Part shown: in pieces, positions 42,598 to 51,886 of the stretch | Layout: each line of letters begins with the position of its first letter | How positions within the stretch are numbered: the stretch's first letter is position 1 | Assembly (NCBI RefSeq): GCF_028743715.1 | Contig: NZ_CP117996.1 | Span: forward strand, 2,728,001-2,792,000 | DNA from: Microbacterium sp. Clip185 | Lineage (GTDB): Bacteria > Actinomycetota > Actinomycetes > Actinomycetales > Microbacteriaceae | Length of the DNA stretch: 64,000 nt | Direction: 5' to 3' | Translations under genes and position numbers: made by a program | The notes under the pieces: model-generated | The model's database searches: none | Told to the model about the DNA's origin: nothing | What the model saw: the letters and a program-made list of their open reading frames with translations, nothing else

Positions 42598-43215
42598 TCA
42601 GTCCTGCGACGCCCCCGCGATGGCGATCGTCAGCGAGTCGCTGGCGGTCTGCTTGGCGTACTCGGCGGACGTCGGCGTGGTCTGCACGAGGAAGTCGTAC
42701 GTGAACTGCACCTGCACGAACGTCGCATCGGCGGGCACGTCGCCGATGTTGAAGGTCTGCGAGTAGCTGTAGGGGTCGAGAACGAGGTATCCGGGGCTGA
42801 CCGAGGACTGATCCGACTGGGGCTCGAGCGGGTCGAAGGAGCGCGAGGCGTTGCCCGGAACGGCGACCATCGTCGCCTTCTGCAGGAAGACCTTCTGACC
42901 GTCGTTGGGTGTGACGGTGGTCACCATGGAGATGCTGATCGGCTTCAGCGCGGTGGCCGTCCACTTGTCCATCGACAGGTTCGACCAGTAGTTGATCGTC
43001 GCGCTCACTGCGCCGGCAGGCACGACGCGCTGTGTCGAACCGCTGGACAGATCGTTGGTCACGGGTGTCGGAACGGGCGTGCTCGAGCGCGATGGGGATG
43101 TCGGGCTCGGTGTCTGCGCGCCGGTGTTCCACGGGGCAGGGCCGCATCCGGTCAACAGCGCCACGGCGAGCAGCGAAGCGACGACCGCGACGGGCCTCCG
43201 ATGTCTGCGGCGCAT
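42598..43215 (-). CDS. Lipoprotein of unknown function (second of a related pair)
   Basis: A 205-residue exported protein. A short basic start and hydrophobic helix end in the lipobox ALLTGC (Cys about 24), followed by a Thr/Ser/Pro linker and a beta-rich domain (ATALKPISISMVTTVTPNDG and VQVQFTYDFLVQTTPTSAEY). It shares layout and a terminal valine/threonine-rich strand pattern with the next lipoprotein. It is divergent from the DUF4012 gene, with 67 bp between them. Confidence 0.78.
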   Translation of the reverse strand: MRRRHRRPVAVVASLLAVALLTGCGPAPWNTGAQTPSPTSPSRSSTPVPTPVTNDLSSGSTQRVVPAGAVSATINYWSNLSMDKWTATALKPISISMVTTVTPNDGQKVFLQKATMVAVPGNASRSFDPLEPQSDQSSVSPGYLVLDPYSYSQTFNIGDVPADATFVQVQFTYDFLVQTTPTSAEYAKQTASDSLTIAIAGASQD

Positions 43216-43282
43216 GGCGATCTCCCGGTGTGAAGTGGACTTCCCACTCTAGCGGCGCGACATGACCGCTTAAGGTGAAGGC

Positions 43283-45046
43283 GTGACCAATCCCCTGCTG
43301 CCGGCGCCCGCCAGAACGGCCGGACGGATTCTCATCTGGGTGCTGCTTGCCCTGCTCGTCATCCTCGTCGCGGCAGCAGTCTGGTTGGGGGTGCGGGGGT
43401 ACCTCGCCTACGGCCATTTGACCGCGGCGCAGCGCGCCGCCGGGGAGGTCACCCGCAACCTCGACGACACGGATGCGGCGACCGCACGGTTGGCCGACAT
43501 CGCCGCGGACACGGCGGCCGCGCGCTCCTTGACGTCGGACCCCGTATGGCGGGCGGCCGAGGTCCTGCCGTGGGTCGGTGACCAGCTGTCGGCCGTGGCC
43601 ACCGTCACCGCAGCGGTCGACGATGTGGCCGGAAAGGCGCTGACTCCCCTCGTGCGCGTCGCGTCGGACTTCTCCGCCGGCGCGTTGAAGCCTGTCGACG
43701 GTCGCATCGACGTCAGCGGGTTCGGCGAGATGCACGAGGCAGCCCAGAGCACCACCGCGCAGGTTGCCCTCGCGTCCGCTGCCGTCGACGAGATCGATCG
43801 GACCACACTGCTCCCCCCGATCGCGACGGCCGTCGAGGACGTATCCGGACTGCTCGCTTCGGTCGAGACGGGATCGGATGCGGTCAGCCGCGCCACGGCG
43901 CTGATGCCGGCCATCCTCGGCGCGGACGGTCCGCGCAACTACCTCGTCGTCTTCCAGAACAACGCCGAGTGGCGTTCGCTCGGCGGCATCGTCGGCGCCA
44001 TGGCGCTCGTACACACGGAGAACGGGCAGATCTCCCTCGCGGCGCAGGCATCCGCCTCCGGCGACATCGGCAGGCTACGAGACCCGGTGCTCGACATCGG
44101 CCCCGAGCTCACGGCCTTCATGCAGACACGGCCCGCGCGATACATGCAGAATGCCACGCAGGTGCCGTCCTTCCCGCTCGCCGCCCAGATCGCGCAGGCC
44201 ATGTGGGAGCGCGAGTACGGCGTCCGGGTCGACGGCGTGATCTCCCTCGACCCCGTCGCCCTGTCCTACATGCTGGCGGCGACCGGCCCGGTAGCGCTGC
44301 CGACGGGCGACGAGCTCACGAGCGAGAATGCGATCCCGTTGCTGCTGAACGAGGTGTACTTCCGTTACGACCCGAAGACCCAGGACGCGTTCTTCCAGGT
44401 GGCCGCGGCGTCCGTCTTCGCCAAGCTCGCCGCGGGGGACGTCGCCCCTTCGGCCCTCGTCTCCGCCTTGGCGAAGGCCGGAGAGGAGGAGCGCCTGCTC
44501 ATCTGGAGTGGCGCGCCCGAGGAACAGGCGATCCTCGACGGCACGAGCCTGCAGGGTCTGCTGCCGGAGACCGACAGCGAGCGAACCAGCTTCGGCGTGT
44601 ACCTCAATGACGCGACCGGCTCGAAGATGGACTACTACATGAAGGTCGGCACCGGGGTGCAGTGGTGCACGGCGCAGGGCGGAACGAGCGAAGCGGTGCT
44701 CGATGTGTCGCTCACCAGCGATGCGCCCGCCGACGCGGCCAGGCTGCCTGACTACATCACCGGCAGCGGAAGCTTCGGCACCGAGGCGGGACTGACCCGC
44801 ACAACGGCGTATCTGTATCTCCCCGAGGGCGCCTCCCTGCTCTCCTCGGAGAACTCGGACGGCACGGGCTTCCAGTCCGGAACCGACCAGGGTCGACCGG
44901 TTCTCGTGTGGTCGTCGTTGCTCGCTCCGGGCGAGCAGGCCAGCGCCAGCATCCGTGTCCGGACGCCGTGGACCCCCGAGCTGAGCGCCCAGGTCACGCC
45001 GGTGCTGCCGGGGACGGACTCCGCTGTCGTCGCCTCCTGCGGCTGA
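43283..45046 (+). CDS. DUF4012-family membrane protein
   Basis: A 587-residue protein. One transmembrane helix near residues 13-38 precedes a large extracytoplasmic region matching DUF4012, with the hallmark NYLVVFQNNAEWRSLGG (about 213-230), DGVISLDPVALSYMLAATGPV and LLNEVYFRYDP. DUF4012 proteins are frequent in actinobacterial polysaccharide gene clusters but have no established activity. TAAGGT ends six bases before the GTG, giving a leaderless start. The context links it to the GT2/GH6 locus. Confidence 0.88.
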   Translation: MTNPLLPAPARTAGRILIWVLLALLVILVAAAVWLGVRGYLAYGHLTAAQRAAGEVTRNLDDTDAATARLADIAADTAAARSLTSDPVWRAAEVLPWVGDQLSAVATVTAAVDDVAGKALTPLVRVASDFSAGALKPVDGRIDVSGFGEMHEAAQSTTAQVALASAAVDEIDRTTLLPPIATAVEDVSGLLASVETGSDAVSRATALMPAILGADGPRNYLVVFQNNAEWRSLGGIVGAMALVHTENGQISLAAQASASGDIGRLRDPVLDIGPELTAFMQTRPARYMQNATQVPSFPLAAQIAQAMWEREYGVRVDGVISLDPVALSYMLAATGPVALPTGDELTSENAIPLLLNEVYFRYDPKTQDAFFQVAAASVFAKLAAGDVAPSALVSALAKAGEEERLLIWSGAPEEQAILDGTSLQGLLPETDSERTSFGVYLNDATGSKMDYYMKVGTGVQWCTAQGGTSEAVLDVSLTSDAPADAARLPDYITGSGSFGTEAGLTRTTAYLYLPEGASLLSSENSDGTGFQSGTDQGRPVLVWSSLLAPGEQASASIRVRTPWTPELSAQVTPVLPGTDSAVVASCG

Positions 45047-45054
45047 GCGCGGCG

Positions 45055-45750
45055 TCAGCCCACCTCGACGCGCGAGCGCGACGAGGAGAGCGTCGCCGTC
45101 ACGAGGATCGGCAGGTGGTCGCTGAGTCCCTGCGGGAGCGTCCGGATGTGCTCGATGTCGAATCCGGTGGATGTCGCGAAGTCGTAATGCCCGCGGAAGA
45201 AGCGGTAGCGCGTGTATGTGCGGGTGTCGCTGAGCGTGAGCTCGTACCCCTGGTCTCTCACCCGCTCGCCGAGACGTTCCTTGAAGACCGGGTAGTTGTA
45301 GTCGCCGACCATCAGCGCGGGAAGCTGCGGTCCGAGATCCTGCAGCTCGGCCAGCGCCGTGCGGATCTGGTGGCGACGCAGGGAGTTCAGCGCCGTGAGG
45401 GGTGCCGCGTGGAACGACGCGACGATGATCTCGCGCCCTGCGTCGATGTCGTGCAGGCGCACGCCCAGCATGCGCTCCTCCGCAGGCTTGAGCACGCGGT
45501 CGTGCAGCGACTTCTTGAGCGAGAGCGCGCGCACCTCCTGCAGCCGGAAGCTGCTCTCGCGGTAGTAGACCGCCAGGCCCAGCCGATTGCGACTCGTGGC
45601 ATCCGCCAGGCGCAGGCCACCGCTGACCTCGGGGATGTCGGTCGTGTCCGCCTCCTGGAGACAGAGCACGTCGACGCCGTGCTGCTCGGCCAGATCCGCG
45701 ATCTCGCCCGCAGCGCGATGTTTGCGCAGGTTGTAGGAGATGACCTTCAT
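45055..45750 (-). CDS. Endonuclease/exonuclease/phosphatase-family protein
   Basis: A 231-residue EEP-fold hydrolase. The order VISYNLRKHRAA, LCLQEAD (metal-binding Glu), VASFHAAPLTALNSLRR, LMVGDYNYP (D-x-N) and the terminal GLSDHLPILV (S-D-H) matches the family active site. It could act on nucleic acids or phospholipids; its place after the DUF4012 gene (convergent, 8 bp) does not decide. The ATG at 45750 begins the domain directly; an in-frame GTG is four codons upstream. Confidence 0.88.
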   Translation of the reverse strand: MKVISYNLRKHRAAGEIADLAEQHGVDVLCLQEADTTDIPEVSGGLRLADATSRNRLGLAVYYRESSFRLQEVRALSLKKSLHDRVLKPAEERMLGVRLHDIDAGREIIVASFHAAPLTALNSLRRHQIRTALAELQDLGPQLPALMVGDYNYPVFKERLGERVRDQGYELTLSDTRTYTRYRFFRGHYDFATSTGFDIEHIRTLPQGLSDHLPILVTATLSSSRSRVEVG

Positions 45751-45814
45751 CAGGCCATCCACACTATGCCCGGCACATGAACGACGAATGCCGCTTGCAC
45801 AACGCCCAGCGAAT

Positions 45815-46654
45815 TCATTCCTGATCTCGACGTGCACGCGTCTGCTCGGCGCGGGCTGCCAGCAGGCCCGCCTCGGGATAGCCGACCTCGGTCAGTACCA
45901 GCCCGCGTGCCGCGAGGACCGCGAACTCACTCGTGCGCGTCGCCTCCTCGCGCAGCCGGACCACGTCCTCGACCGCGAGCCGGCCCTGACCTACCGCGAC
46001 GCACGCGCCCACGAGGGCGCGCACCATCGAATGGCAGAACGCATCGGCCTTCACGTTCGCCACGACCGCACCCTCCGCGTCCCGGCGCCAGTCGAACTCG
46101 AGGAGCGTGCGGATGGTCGTCGCCTCCTCCCGCGGTTTGCAGTAGGCCGCGAAGTCATGCAGTCCCCGGAGCGAGTGAGCGGCCTCATCCATCGCGGCCA
46201 CATCCAGCGCGGCACGCACAGTCGTGGTGGACTCACGGCGCAGCGGGTCGTAGCCGGTGACGTCGTCGGCGATCCGGTACGCGTAGCGGCGCCAGACGGC
46301 GGAGAAGCGCGCGTCGAAGCCCTCGGGGGCGAGTGCGGTGCGGTGCACCGTCACGTCCGAGTAGGAGCCCAGAACACCCCGGATGCGGCGAGCCAGGGCC
46401 GCGACGGGGTCCGACTCCGACCGGCGCGAGGCCGCCAGCCTCGTCTGTTGGGCCTCGTCGAGATCGAGGTGGGCGACCTGTCCGCTCGCGTGAACCCCCG
46501 CATCCGTGCGCCCGGCGACCGTCAACTGAGGCGTGCCGGCGACGATCCGCGCCAGCGCCTCCTCGAGCGTGCCCTGCACGGTGCGCAGGCCCGGCTGTCG
46601 CGCCCAGCCACGGAAGTGCGTGCCGTCATAAGCGATGTCGAGTCGGATCCGCAC
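45815..46654 (-). CDS. truA: tRNA pseudouridine(38-40) synthase
   Basis: A 279-residue enzyme modifying uridines 38-40 of tRNA anticodon arms. It has the start IRLDIAYDGTHFRGWARQPG, the catalytic-aspartate motif AGRTDAGVHASGQVAH, RRYAYRI, and FCHSMVRALVGACVAVGQGR near the C-terminus. TAGGCT ends six bases before the GTG start. It usually follows rplQ in bacteria; here the acyltransferase gene on the opposite strand separates it from the ribosomal operon. Confidence 0.97.
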   Translation of the reverse strand: MRIRLDIAYDGTHFRGWARQPGLRTVQGTLEEALARIVAGTPQLTVAGRTDAGVHASGQVAHLDLDEAQQTRLAASRRSESDPVAALARRIRGVLGSYSDVTVHRTALAPEGFDARFSAVWRRYAYRIADDVTGYDPLRRESTTTVRAALDVAAMDEAAHSLRGLHDFAAYCKPREEATTIRTLLEFDWRRDAEGAVVANVKADAFCHSMVRALVGACVAVGQGRLAVEDVVRLREEATRTSEFAVLAARGLVLTEVGYPEAGLLAARAEQTRARRDQE

Positions 46655-46738
46655 CGCACAAGCCTACGGGTGCGACCGAGGGCGGCACCCATGCGCGGAT
46701 CGTAGAATGGCCGGGTTTCCCAACCCGGATCCTCCCCC

Positions 46739-48673
46739 ATGCTCGCCGATACCCCTCTCCTCCCGCGCGCCCGCTACGCGGGTCTCGACGGTCTCCGCGC
46801 CGTCGCCGTGGCGCTCGTGGTGACCTATCACCTGTTCCCTGGGTGGTGGATGCGCGGCGGCTTCATCGGCGTCGACGTGTTCTTCGTGATCAGCGGGTTC
46901 CTCATCACCTCGCTGCTGCTGCGCGAGCACGATGACACCGGCCGCGTCGCGCTGGGGTCCTTCTGGCGACGGCGGGCCCGACGGCTGCTCCCGGCTCTCC
47001 TGCTCGTGCTGCTGGCGTGCTCGAGCGCGGCATTGCTCATCGGCGGCGACGTGCTCGTGGGACTTGGACGACAGCTCCTCGGCGCTCTGGTGTTCGGGTA
47101 CAACTGGACGGCCGTCGTCGACGGCGCGGACTACTTCGGCTCGGGCGGCGGCGAACTCTTCCGAAACCTCTGGTCGCTCGCGGTCGAAGAGCAGTTCTAC
47201 CTCGTCTGGCCGCTCCTGCTGCTCGCGCTCCTTCTGCTTCCCCGCGCCTGGATGCGGGTATGCGCGGCCCTTGCGGCGGCGACCGCATCCGCGGTCTGGA
47301 TGGCGGTGATCGTCGCATCCGGGTCCGCGGACCCGTTGACCCTGGGAGCGCGCGTCACCCGCGCCTACTTCGGCACCGACACCCACGCCTTCGGGCTCCT
47401 TCTCGGGGTGGCGGTCGCGTTCGCCTGGCGTGCGGCCGTGCGCGTCGAACGCGGCTGGATGCGGCGTCGGGGCGTTCGGGGCGGCGTGGGAGCCCTCGGC
47501 GCCGCCGCTCTCGCGGGTCTCATCCTTCTCGCCTCGGTGGGCCAGAAGCAGAGCACCGCGACCTTCCCCACGGCTCTCGTCGCAGCCAGCGCCCTCTCAG
47601 CGATCGTGATCGTCGCGGGCACCTGGCCGGGATCGCTGTGGGGGCGCGTGCTGGACGCGGCGCCCCTGCGCTGGATCGGCGAACGCTCCTATGGCCTGTA
47701 CCTCTGGCACTGGCCCGTGCTGGTGCTGCTGGTCGCAGCCTCACAGGGCACGAGGGTCGACCGTCCGTTCCCCCCGGCGATCGGCGCCGCCGCGCTGGCC
47801 GTCACCGTGACCCTGGCGGCGCTGTCGTACCGATTCCTCGAGCTTCCCGTGCGTCGGCGCGGCATACGCCGAGTCATCGGCGATCTCCGGCGGGCGTTCG
47901 CGTCGAGCGCGCGCCGCCGCGCAAGGGCCGTGGGCGTCTCGACCCTCGCCCTCCTTCTCATCGCCGGAACCGCCGGCGCCGTCGTTTCGGCGCCCGCGGT
48001 CTCCAGCGGCGAGGCGGTGGTCGCTGCCGGATTGGACGCGTTGAAGAATCGGCCGGCCCCGACGGATACGGGCGGGGATCCCGCCGACGCGGTCGTCACG
48101 GGCGACGAGGTCACCGCCGTCGGCGACTCGGTCATGCTCGCCTCCGCCCCGGCCCTGCTCGCGGCACTGCCGGGAGCGGATGTGGACGCCGCCGTGTCCC
48201 GGTCGATGTATGCAGCGCCCGACATCCTGCGCTCGCTGGCCGATTCGGGACGCCTGCGCGACTTCGTCGTCCTGGGACTCGGAACGAATGGGCCCATCTC
48301 CACGCGCACCCTGGAGGAGGTGCTGGAGATCATCGGAGAAGATCGCCAGCTCGTGCTCGTCACCGCATCCGCACCGCGCTCGTGGATCCAGGGCGTGAAC
48401 GCAGATCTCGCAGCTTTCGCCCGTACGCATCGGGGAGTGCAGATCGCGGATTGGCAGGCGGCGATCGCGCCGCACCCCGATCTGCTCGCCGGCGACGACG
48501 TGCACCCGGGGGATGCGGGCGGACGGATCTACGCCGACGCCGTCGTCACGGCACTCGCCGATGCCCAGCGCGCGAAGGCTCGATTCTCCGCGTTCGCGGA
48601 GCGGCGGGCGTTCGAGCAGGAGCTGCGCCGGTCGCAGCTGTTCCAGGCCCCCGGCTCCCCCAACGCGGGCTGA
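46739..48673 (+). CDS. OatA-like acyltransferase with SGNH domain
   Basis: A 644-residue protein. The N-terminal acyltransferase-3 domain (about 8-385) has ten to eleven helices, GLDGLRAVAVALVVTYH with the catalytic His, GGFIGVDVFFVISGF and SLAVEEQFYLVWP. The external C-terminal SGNH-type domain has GDSVM (about 462), GLGTNG and DDVHPGDAGG with the Asp-x2-His pair. The architecture is that of peptidoglycan or polysaccharide O-acetyltransferases. TAGAAT at 46703-46708 gives a short leader containing a CCGGGTT/AACCCGG hairpin. It converges on rplQ across a strong terminator. Confidence 0.92.
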   Translation: MLADTPLLPRARYAGLDGLRAVAVALVVTYHLFPGWWMRGGFIGVDVFFVISGFLITSLLLREHDDTGRVALGSFWRRRARRLLPALLLVLLACSSAALLIGGDVLVGLGRQLLGALVFGYNWTAVVDGADYFGSGGGELFRNLWSLAVEEQFYLVWPLLLLALLLLPRAWMRVCAALAAATASAVWMAVIVASGSADPLTLGARVTRAYFGTDTHAFGLLLGVAVAFAWRAAVRVERGWMRRRGVRGGVGALGAAALAGLILLASVGQKQSTATFPTALVAASALSAIVIVAGTWPGSLWGRVLDAAPLRWIGERSYGLYLWHWPVLVLLVAASQGTRVDRPFPPAIGAAALAVTVTLAALSYRFLELPVRRRGIRRVIGDLRRAFASSARRRARAVGVSTLALLLIAGTAGAVVSAPAVSSGEAVVAAGLDALKNRPAPTDTGGDPADAVVTGDEVTAVGDSVMLASAPALLAALPGADVDAAVSRSMYAAPDILRSLADSGRLRDFVVLGLGTNGPISTRTLEEVLEIIGEDRQLVLVTASAPRSWIQGVNADLAAFARTHRGVQIADWQAAIAPHPDLLAGDDVHPGDAGGRIYADAVVTALADAQRAKARFSAFAERRAFEQELRRSQLFQAPGSPNAG

Positions 48674-48706
48674 GCACGCCGGCAGGCGGTACGGGTCCCG
48701 CAACGG

Positions 48707-48746
48707 CGCGAACCCCGCGGGATCCGAAGATCACGCGGGGTTCGCG
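48707..48746. terminator. Terminator at the end of the ribosomal operon
   Basis: CGCGAACCCCGCG (48707-48719) pairs perfectly with CGCGGGGTTCGCG (48734-48746) across 14 bases, between the stops of the acyltransferase (plus) and rplQ (minus). It can serve both directions. A smaller GC-rich hairpin follows near 48758-48773. Confidence 0.82.
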
Positions 48747-48782
48747 GTGCAAAGGGGCCGGGACGGGTCCCGGCGGGTCCGA

Positions 48783-49325
48783 TTACTCGGACTTCTTCTC
48801 CTCCGACTCGGCCGGAGCCTCGTCAGCGGTGGCCTCGGGCGCCTCCTCGACGACAGTCTCCTCGGCCGGAGCCTCTTCGACAACCGTCTCCTCGGCCGGA
48901 GCGGCCTCGGCGGGAGCCTTGTCGGCCTTGGCGGCCTTCTTGGCGGGCGCGGCCTTCTTCTTGGTCACGGGCTCGAGGACGAGCTCGATGACGGCCATGG
49001 GAGCGTTGTCGCCCTTGCGGTTGCCGATCTTCGTGATGCGGGTGTAGCCGCCCTCACGCTCGGCCACCAGGGGGGCGATCTCGGTGAACAGGACGTGCAC
49101 GACTTCCTTGTCACCGATGACCGACAGCACGCGACGGCGCGCGTGCAGGTCGCCGCGCTTGCCGAACGTGATCAGGCGCTCGGCGAGCGGACGCAGGCGC
49201 TTGGCCTTGGTCTCGGTCGTGGTGATCGACTTGTGCGTGAACAGTGCCGCGGCAAGGTTCGCCAGCAGAAGACGCTCGTGTGCGGGGCCGCCTCCGAGGC
49301 GGGGTCCCTTCGTGGGCTTGGGCAT
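48783..49325 (-). CDS. rplQ: Ribosomal protein L17 with extended acidic tail
   Basis: A 180-residue large-subunit protein. The normal L17 core (about 1-118: [35 protein letters not shown]) is followed by a tail of about 60 residues, first Lys/Ala-rich and then Glu/Ala/Pro-rich. The tail contains a tandem ten-residue unit [10 protein letters not shown], visible as a 30-bp DNA repeat around 48845-48905. It is the last gene of the operon. Confidence 0.97.
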   Translation of the reverse strand: MPKPTKGPRLGGGPAHERLLLANLAAALFTHKSITTTETKAKRLRPLAERLITFGKRGDLHARRRVLSVIGDKEVVHVLFTEIAPLVAEREGGYTRITKIGNRKGDNAPMAVIELVLEPVTKKKAAPAKKAAKADKAPAEAAPAEETVVEEAPAEETVVEEAPEATADEAPAESEEKKSE

Positions 49326-49360
49326 TCTCAGTTACTCCAGGATTTCGCGGGTGAGCCGGA

Positions 49361-50350
49361 TCAGGCGTTGTCTTCTTCGTATCCGCCGTAGAAGTGGGCG
49401 CCGTCGAAACCGGGCACCGAGTCCTTCAGCGACAGACCGAGCGAGACGAGCTTGTCGCGCACCTCGTCGACCGACTTCTGTCCGAAGTTGCGGATGTTCA
49501 TGAGCTGGGTCTCCGAGAGGGCGACCAGCTCGGACACCGTGTTGATGCCCTCGCGCTTGAGGCAGTTGTACGAGCGCACCGAGAGGTCGAGGTCCTCGAT
49601 GGGCATCGACAGCTCGTTGGAGAGGACGGTCTCGACCGGCGCGGGGCCGATCTCGATACCCTCGGCCTCGACGTTCAGCTCGCGGGCGAGGCCGAACAGC
49701 TCGGTCAGGGTGCGACCGGCCGACGCGACGGCGTCGCGCGGGGCGATCGAGGGCTTGGTCTCGACGTCCAGCACGAGCTTGTCGAAGTCGGTGCGCTCAC
49801 CGGCACGGGTGGCCTCGACACGGTAGCTGACCTTGAGCACGGGCGAGTAGATCGAGTCGATCGGGATCTGACCTGCCTCGGCGTACTCGTTGCGGTTCTG
49901 CGTGGCCGAGACGTAGCCGCGACCGCGCTCGATCGTCAGCTCGAGCTCGAAACGAGCGGTGTCGTTCAGGGTCGCGATGACCAGCTCGGGGTTGTGCACC
50001 TCGACACCGGCCGGAGCCGAGATGTCGGCGGCGGTCACTTCGCCCGCACCCGTCTTGCGCAGGTATGCCGTGATGGGCTCGTCGCGCTCGCTCGAGACGA
50101 CCAGCTGCTTGATGTTCAGGATGATCTCGGTGACATCCTCCTTCACACCGGGAATAGTGCTGAACTCGTGCAGCACGCCGTCGATGCGGATGCTGGTGAC
50201 AGCAGCACCGGGGATGGAAGAGAGGAGGCTGCGACGCAGCGCGTTGCCGATGGTGTAACCGAAGCCGGGCTCGAGCGGCTCGATGACGAAGCGGCTGCGG
50301 AACTCCCCGATCTTCTCCTCGGTCAGAGTGGGACGCTGTGCGATGAGCAC
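49361..50350 (-). CDS. rpoA: RNA polymerase alpha subunit
   Basis: A 329-residue protein. The N-terminal assembly domain ([22 protein letters not shown], about 33-54) is joined by a linker to the C-terminal domain (about 250-315) with [18 protein letters not shown] and [13 protein letters not shown], which contacts UP elements and activators. The acidic end YGGYEEDNA is usual. rpsD is not found between rpsK and rpoA. Confidence 0.99.
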   Translation of the reverse strand: MLIAQRPTLTEEKIGEFRSRFVIEPLEPGFGYTIGNALRRSLLSSIPGAAVTSIRIDGVLHEFSTIPGVKEDVTEIILNIKQLVVSSERDEPITAYLRKTGAGEVTAADISAPAGVEVHNPELVIATLNDTARFELELTIERGRGYVSATQNRNEYAEAGQIPIDSIYSPVLKVSYRVEATRAGERTDFDKLVLDVETKPSIAPRDAVASAGRTLTELFGLARELNVEAEGIEIGPAPVETVLSNELSMPIEDLDLSVRSYNCLKREGINTVSELVALSETQLMNIRNFGQKSVDEVRDKLVSLGLSLKDSVPGFDGAHFYGGYEEDNA

Positions 50351-50475
50351 GATGTGTTCCTTTCGGCTAAGTGCCCGCTATATGACACTTGCGTGGATGA
50401 GGTGTTGAGTTTTTCTCGCGGATGCCGGGGCGCACCGTCAGGCGGCGCGCCCCGGCATCCAGAAGCTGTGAAACG

Positions 50476-50874
50476 TCAGACGCGGCGACGCTTGGGCGGG
50501 CGGCAGCCGTTGTGCGCCTGCGGCGTGACGTCCTGGATCGACCCCACCTCGAGGCCGGCAGCGGTCAGCGAACGGATCGCGGTCTCGCGGCCCGAACCCG
50601 GACCCTTCACGAAGACGTCGACCTTCTTGACACCGTGCTCGGCGGCCTGACGGGCTGCCGACTCGGCGGCCATACCGGCCGCGTACGGGGTCGACTTGCG
50701 CGAGCCCTTGAAGCCCACTCCACCCGAGGACGCCCAGCTGATGACAGCGCCGGACGGGTCGGTGATCGAGACGATCGTGTTGTTGAACGTCGACTTGATG
50801 TGGGCGTGACCCACGGCGATGTTCTTCTTCTCCTTGCGGCGGGGCTTGCGCGCCGCGGACTTGGCCTGTGCCAT
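50476..50874 (-). CDS. rpsK: Ribosomal protein S11
   Basis: A 132-residue small-subunit protein of normal length. It shows [36 protein letters not shown] and the conserved end [18 protein letters not shown]. It lies 33 bp after rpsM, with 125 bp before rpoA. Confidence 0.99.
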   Translation of the reverse strand: MAQAKSAARKPRRKEKKNIAVGHAHIKSTFNNTIVSITDPSGAVISWASSGGVGFKGSRKSTPYAAGMAAESAARQAAEHGVKKVDVFVKGPGSGRETAIRSLTAAGLEVGSIQDVTPQAHNGCRPPKRRRV

Positions 50875-50907
50875 GTGCGTGTTCTCCTAAACCCTGGGGG
50901 CCGCGCC

Positions 50908-51282
50908 TTAGCGCGCCTTCTTCTTGCCGGCGACGGTGCGCTTGGGACCCTTGCGCGTGCGGGCGTTGGTCTTCGTGCGCTGACCGCGCACGGGCAGGCC
51001 GCGGCGGTGACGCAGGCCCTCGTAGGAGCCGATCTCGACCTTGCGGCGGATGTCGGCGGCGACCTCGCGACGAAGATCACCTTCGACCTTGTAGGTGCCT
51101 TCGATGTAGTCGCGGAGCGCGACGAGCTGGTCGTCGGTGAGGTCCTTGACGCGGATGCTCTCGTCGATCGAAGTCGCCTTCAGGATCTCGACGGAGCGGG
51201 TACGGCCGATGCCGTAGATGTACGTGAGTGCGATCACCACGCGCTTGTCGCGCGGGATGTCGACGCCGGCAAGACGTGCCAT
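50908..51282 (-). CDS. rpsM: Ribosomal protein S13
   Basis: A 124-residue small-subunit head protein. It has [27 protein letters not shown] and the basic C-terminus [17 protein letters not shown]. It is preceded by an unusually long leader (51283-51489) containing several inverted repeats. Confidence 0.99.
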   Translation of the reverse strand: MARLAGVDIPRDKRVVIALTYIYGIGRTRSVEILKATSIDESIRVKDLTDDQLVALRDYIEGTYKVEGDLRREVAADIRRKVEIGSYEGLRHRRGLPVRGQRTKTNARTRKGPKRTVAGKKKAR

Positions 51283-51489
51283 GCGGCTCTCCTAGGAGTG
51301 AGTGGAGGTGTGGAGCAGGATCGGTGCCCGGGCCTCCGCCCGAGGTGTCCCCCTCGCGGGTTCTGATCCTGCCTGTATGCGTATTGAGTTGTGTCTTGGT
51401 ACCGAGGTTTCGACTCGGCCGCTGCGCGGCCTCGCTCAACCTTGACGTTCGCGTGTCAATGCCGCTGTGCGGCATTGACACGACGCACG
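51283..51489 (-). promoter_or_regulatory. Structured leader between rpmJ and rpsM
   Basis: This 207-bp gap is the largest inside the tight ribosomal operon. It holds a perfect 12-bp hairpin (51453-51464 with 51470-51481), an imperfect palindrome around 51404-51441 with GGCC-GCTGCGC-GGCC at its centre, and the pair GCAGGATC (51315-51322) with GATCCTGC (51365-51372). It could hold a terminator after rpmJ plus a fresh promoter, or a regulatory leader for rpsM-rpsK-rpoA-rplQ. Confidence 0.5.
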
Positions 51490-51606
51490 TCAACCCTGAC
51501 GCTGCTTGTGGCGCGGGTTGGACTTGCAGATGACCATGACGCGCCCGTGACGACGGATCACCTTGCAGTGATCGCAGATCGGCTTGACGCTGGGGTTGAC
51601 CTTCAT
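51490..51606 (-). CDS. rpmJ: Ribosomal protein L36
   Basis: A 38-residue zinc-ribbon protein, translated from ATG 51606 as [14 protein letters not shown], with [19 protein letters not shown] at the end. Cys11, Cys14, Cys27 and His33 (CDHC, CKSNPRH) are the zinc ligands, so this is the zinc-binding C+ type. The gene is easy to miss because of its size. Confidence 0.97.
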   Translation of the reverse strand: MKVNPSVKPICDHCKVIRRHGRVMVICKSNPRHKQRQG

Positions 51607-51664
51607 GATGTTTCCTGTTCGCTGTCTTCGTGCTCCGTGGCGGAGCCGTTACTTCTCGACCGGA

Positions 51665-51886
51665 TCAGCGGTAGCGATAGACGATGCGGCCGCGGGTGAG
51701 GTCGTAGGGCGAGAGCTCCACGACGACGCGGTCCTCGGGGATGATGCGGATGTAGTTCTGCCGCATCTTGCCGGAGATCGTGGCGAGCACCTTGTGCCCG
51801 TTGCTCAGCTCGACGCGGAACATCGCGTTGGGCAGAGCCTCGGAGATCACGCCTTCGATCTCGATGACACCGTCTTTTTTAGCCAT
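51665..51886 (-). CDS. infA: Translation initiation factor IF-1
   Basis: A 73-residue OB-fold factor that binds the 30S A site. It matches the family along its whole length ([33 protein letters not shown], and the end [11 protein letters not shown]). The ATG at 51886 gives the normal N-terminus MAKKDG. It is followed by rpmJ 58 bp downstream. Confidence 0.99.
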   Translation of the reverse strand: MAKKDGVIEIEGVISEALPNAMFRVELSNGHKVLATISGKMRQNYIRIIPEDRVVVELSPYDLTRGRIVYRYR

